From the NCBI RefSeq assembly GCF_958439165.1, contig NZ_OY288123.1:161197-225196 (forward strand): a stretch of 64,000 nt of DNA. The letters run 5' to 3'. Within the stretch, counting starts at the first letter, position 1. Each line of letters opens with the position of its first letter. This stretch comes from an uncultured Hydrogenophaga sp. Its GTDB lineage: Bacteria; Pseudomonadota; Gammaproteobacteria; Burkholderiales; Burkholderiaceae_C. The translations under genes were made by a program, and so were the position numbers. A model generated the notes under the pieces. That model was not told the origin of the DNA and did no database searches. It saw only the letters and a program-made list of their open reading frames with translations. Shown in pieces: positions 63,207 through 64,000 of this stretch.

Positions 63207-64000
<794 letters not shown>

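Overview
This 64 kb window is high-GC DNA with tightly packed genes, many joined by 4-bp ATGA or GTGA stop/start overlaps. Gene content points to a betaproteobacterium of the order Burkholderiales. Pointers are the pyrG-kdsA-eno-ftsB block, two Bug-type (tripartite tricarboxylate) solute-binding proteins, the tsaE/amiC pair divergent from queG, and a full PQQ alcohol-oxidation island. I see no rRNA, tRNA, CRISPR array, insertion sequence or integrase other than housekeeping XerD. The genus is not identified; that would need a database search.

Left part (1-31 kb), mostly housekeeping: a Bcr/CflA exporter (cut by the edge), a lipoprotein hydrolase, mutL, a DedA protein, an orphan two-subunit Rieske oxygenase of the salicylate/anthranilate type, GAF and OsmC proteins, amiC-tsaE, queG, an acyl-CoA ligase, a Mla/MCE-like permease-MCE-lipoprotein trio without its ATPase, an AEC transporter, a Bug protein with xerD, a coupled two-kinase/dbpA/DUF3297 operon, a DUF455 protein, gamma carbonic anhydrase, hslO, a NadR-like ATPase, then ftsB-eno-DUF1330-kdsA-pyrG and coaBC.

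Middle part (31-46 kb), accessory: an orphan amino-acid-binding protein; a three-gene operon that looks like a type III secretion cargo/chaperone cassette (racemase-fold protein with a disordered N-terminus, CesT-like chaperone, large multi-hydrophobic protein); a Tat-exported metallo-beta-lactamase-fold protein; and a tungstate/molybdate block (ModE-like regulator, tupBCA, a ModA-like lipoprotein and a FecBCD-type importer). An Rnk-like protein and an acyl-CoA ligase follow.

Right part (46-64 kb) is one PQQ/lanthanide alcohol-oxidation island. It holds the PQQ-alcohol-dehydrogenase-associated ABC transporter (ATPase divergent from binding protein and permease), a SoxYZ-like carrier, two quinoprotein-relay metallohydrolases, a soluble PQQ alcohol dehydrogenase with the Asp-x-Asp lanthanide signature, its cytochrome c, and pqqABCDE. 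The pqq operon continues directly into an ExbB/ExbD-like ion-channel pair, a membrane protein and a lipoprotein. A proline-iminopeptidase-like hydrolase is divergent from pqqA. A sigma-54 activator runs off the right edge.

The unifying signal is regulatory. Good -24/-12 (sigma-54) promoters lie before pqqA, before the ABC/SoxYZ operon and before the dehydrogenase. The dehydrogenase promoter also carries an array of TGTTC[CA] half-sites. I infer that the activator at 63.2-64 kb switches the whole island on. The dehydrogenase would reduce the cytochrome; the ABC transporter, carrier and metallohydrolases would be accessory; and the ExbBD-like module could energise uptake of PQQ or metal across the outer membrane. 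The last point is a hypothesis.
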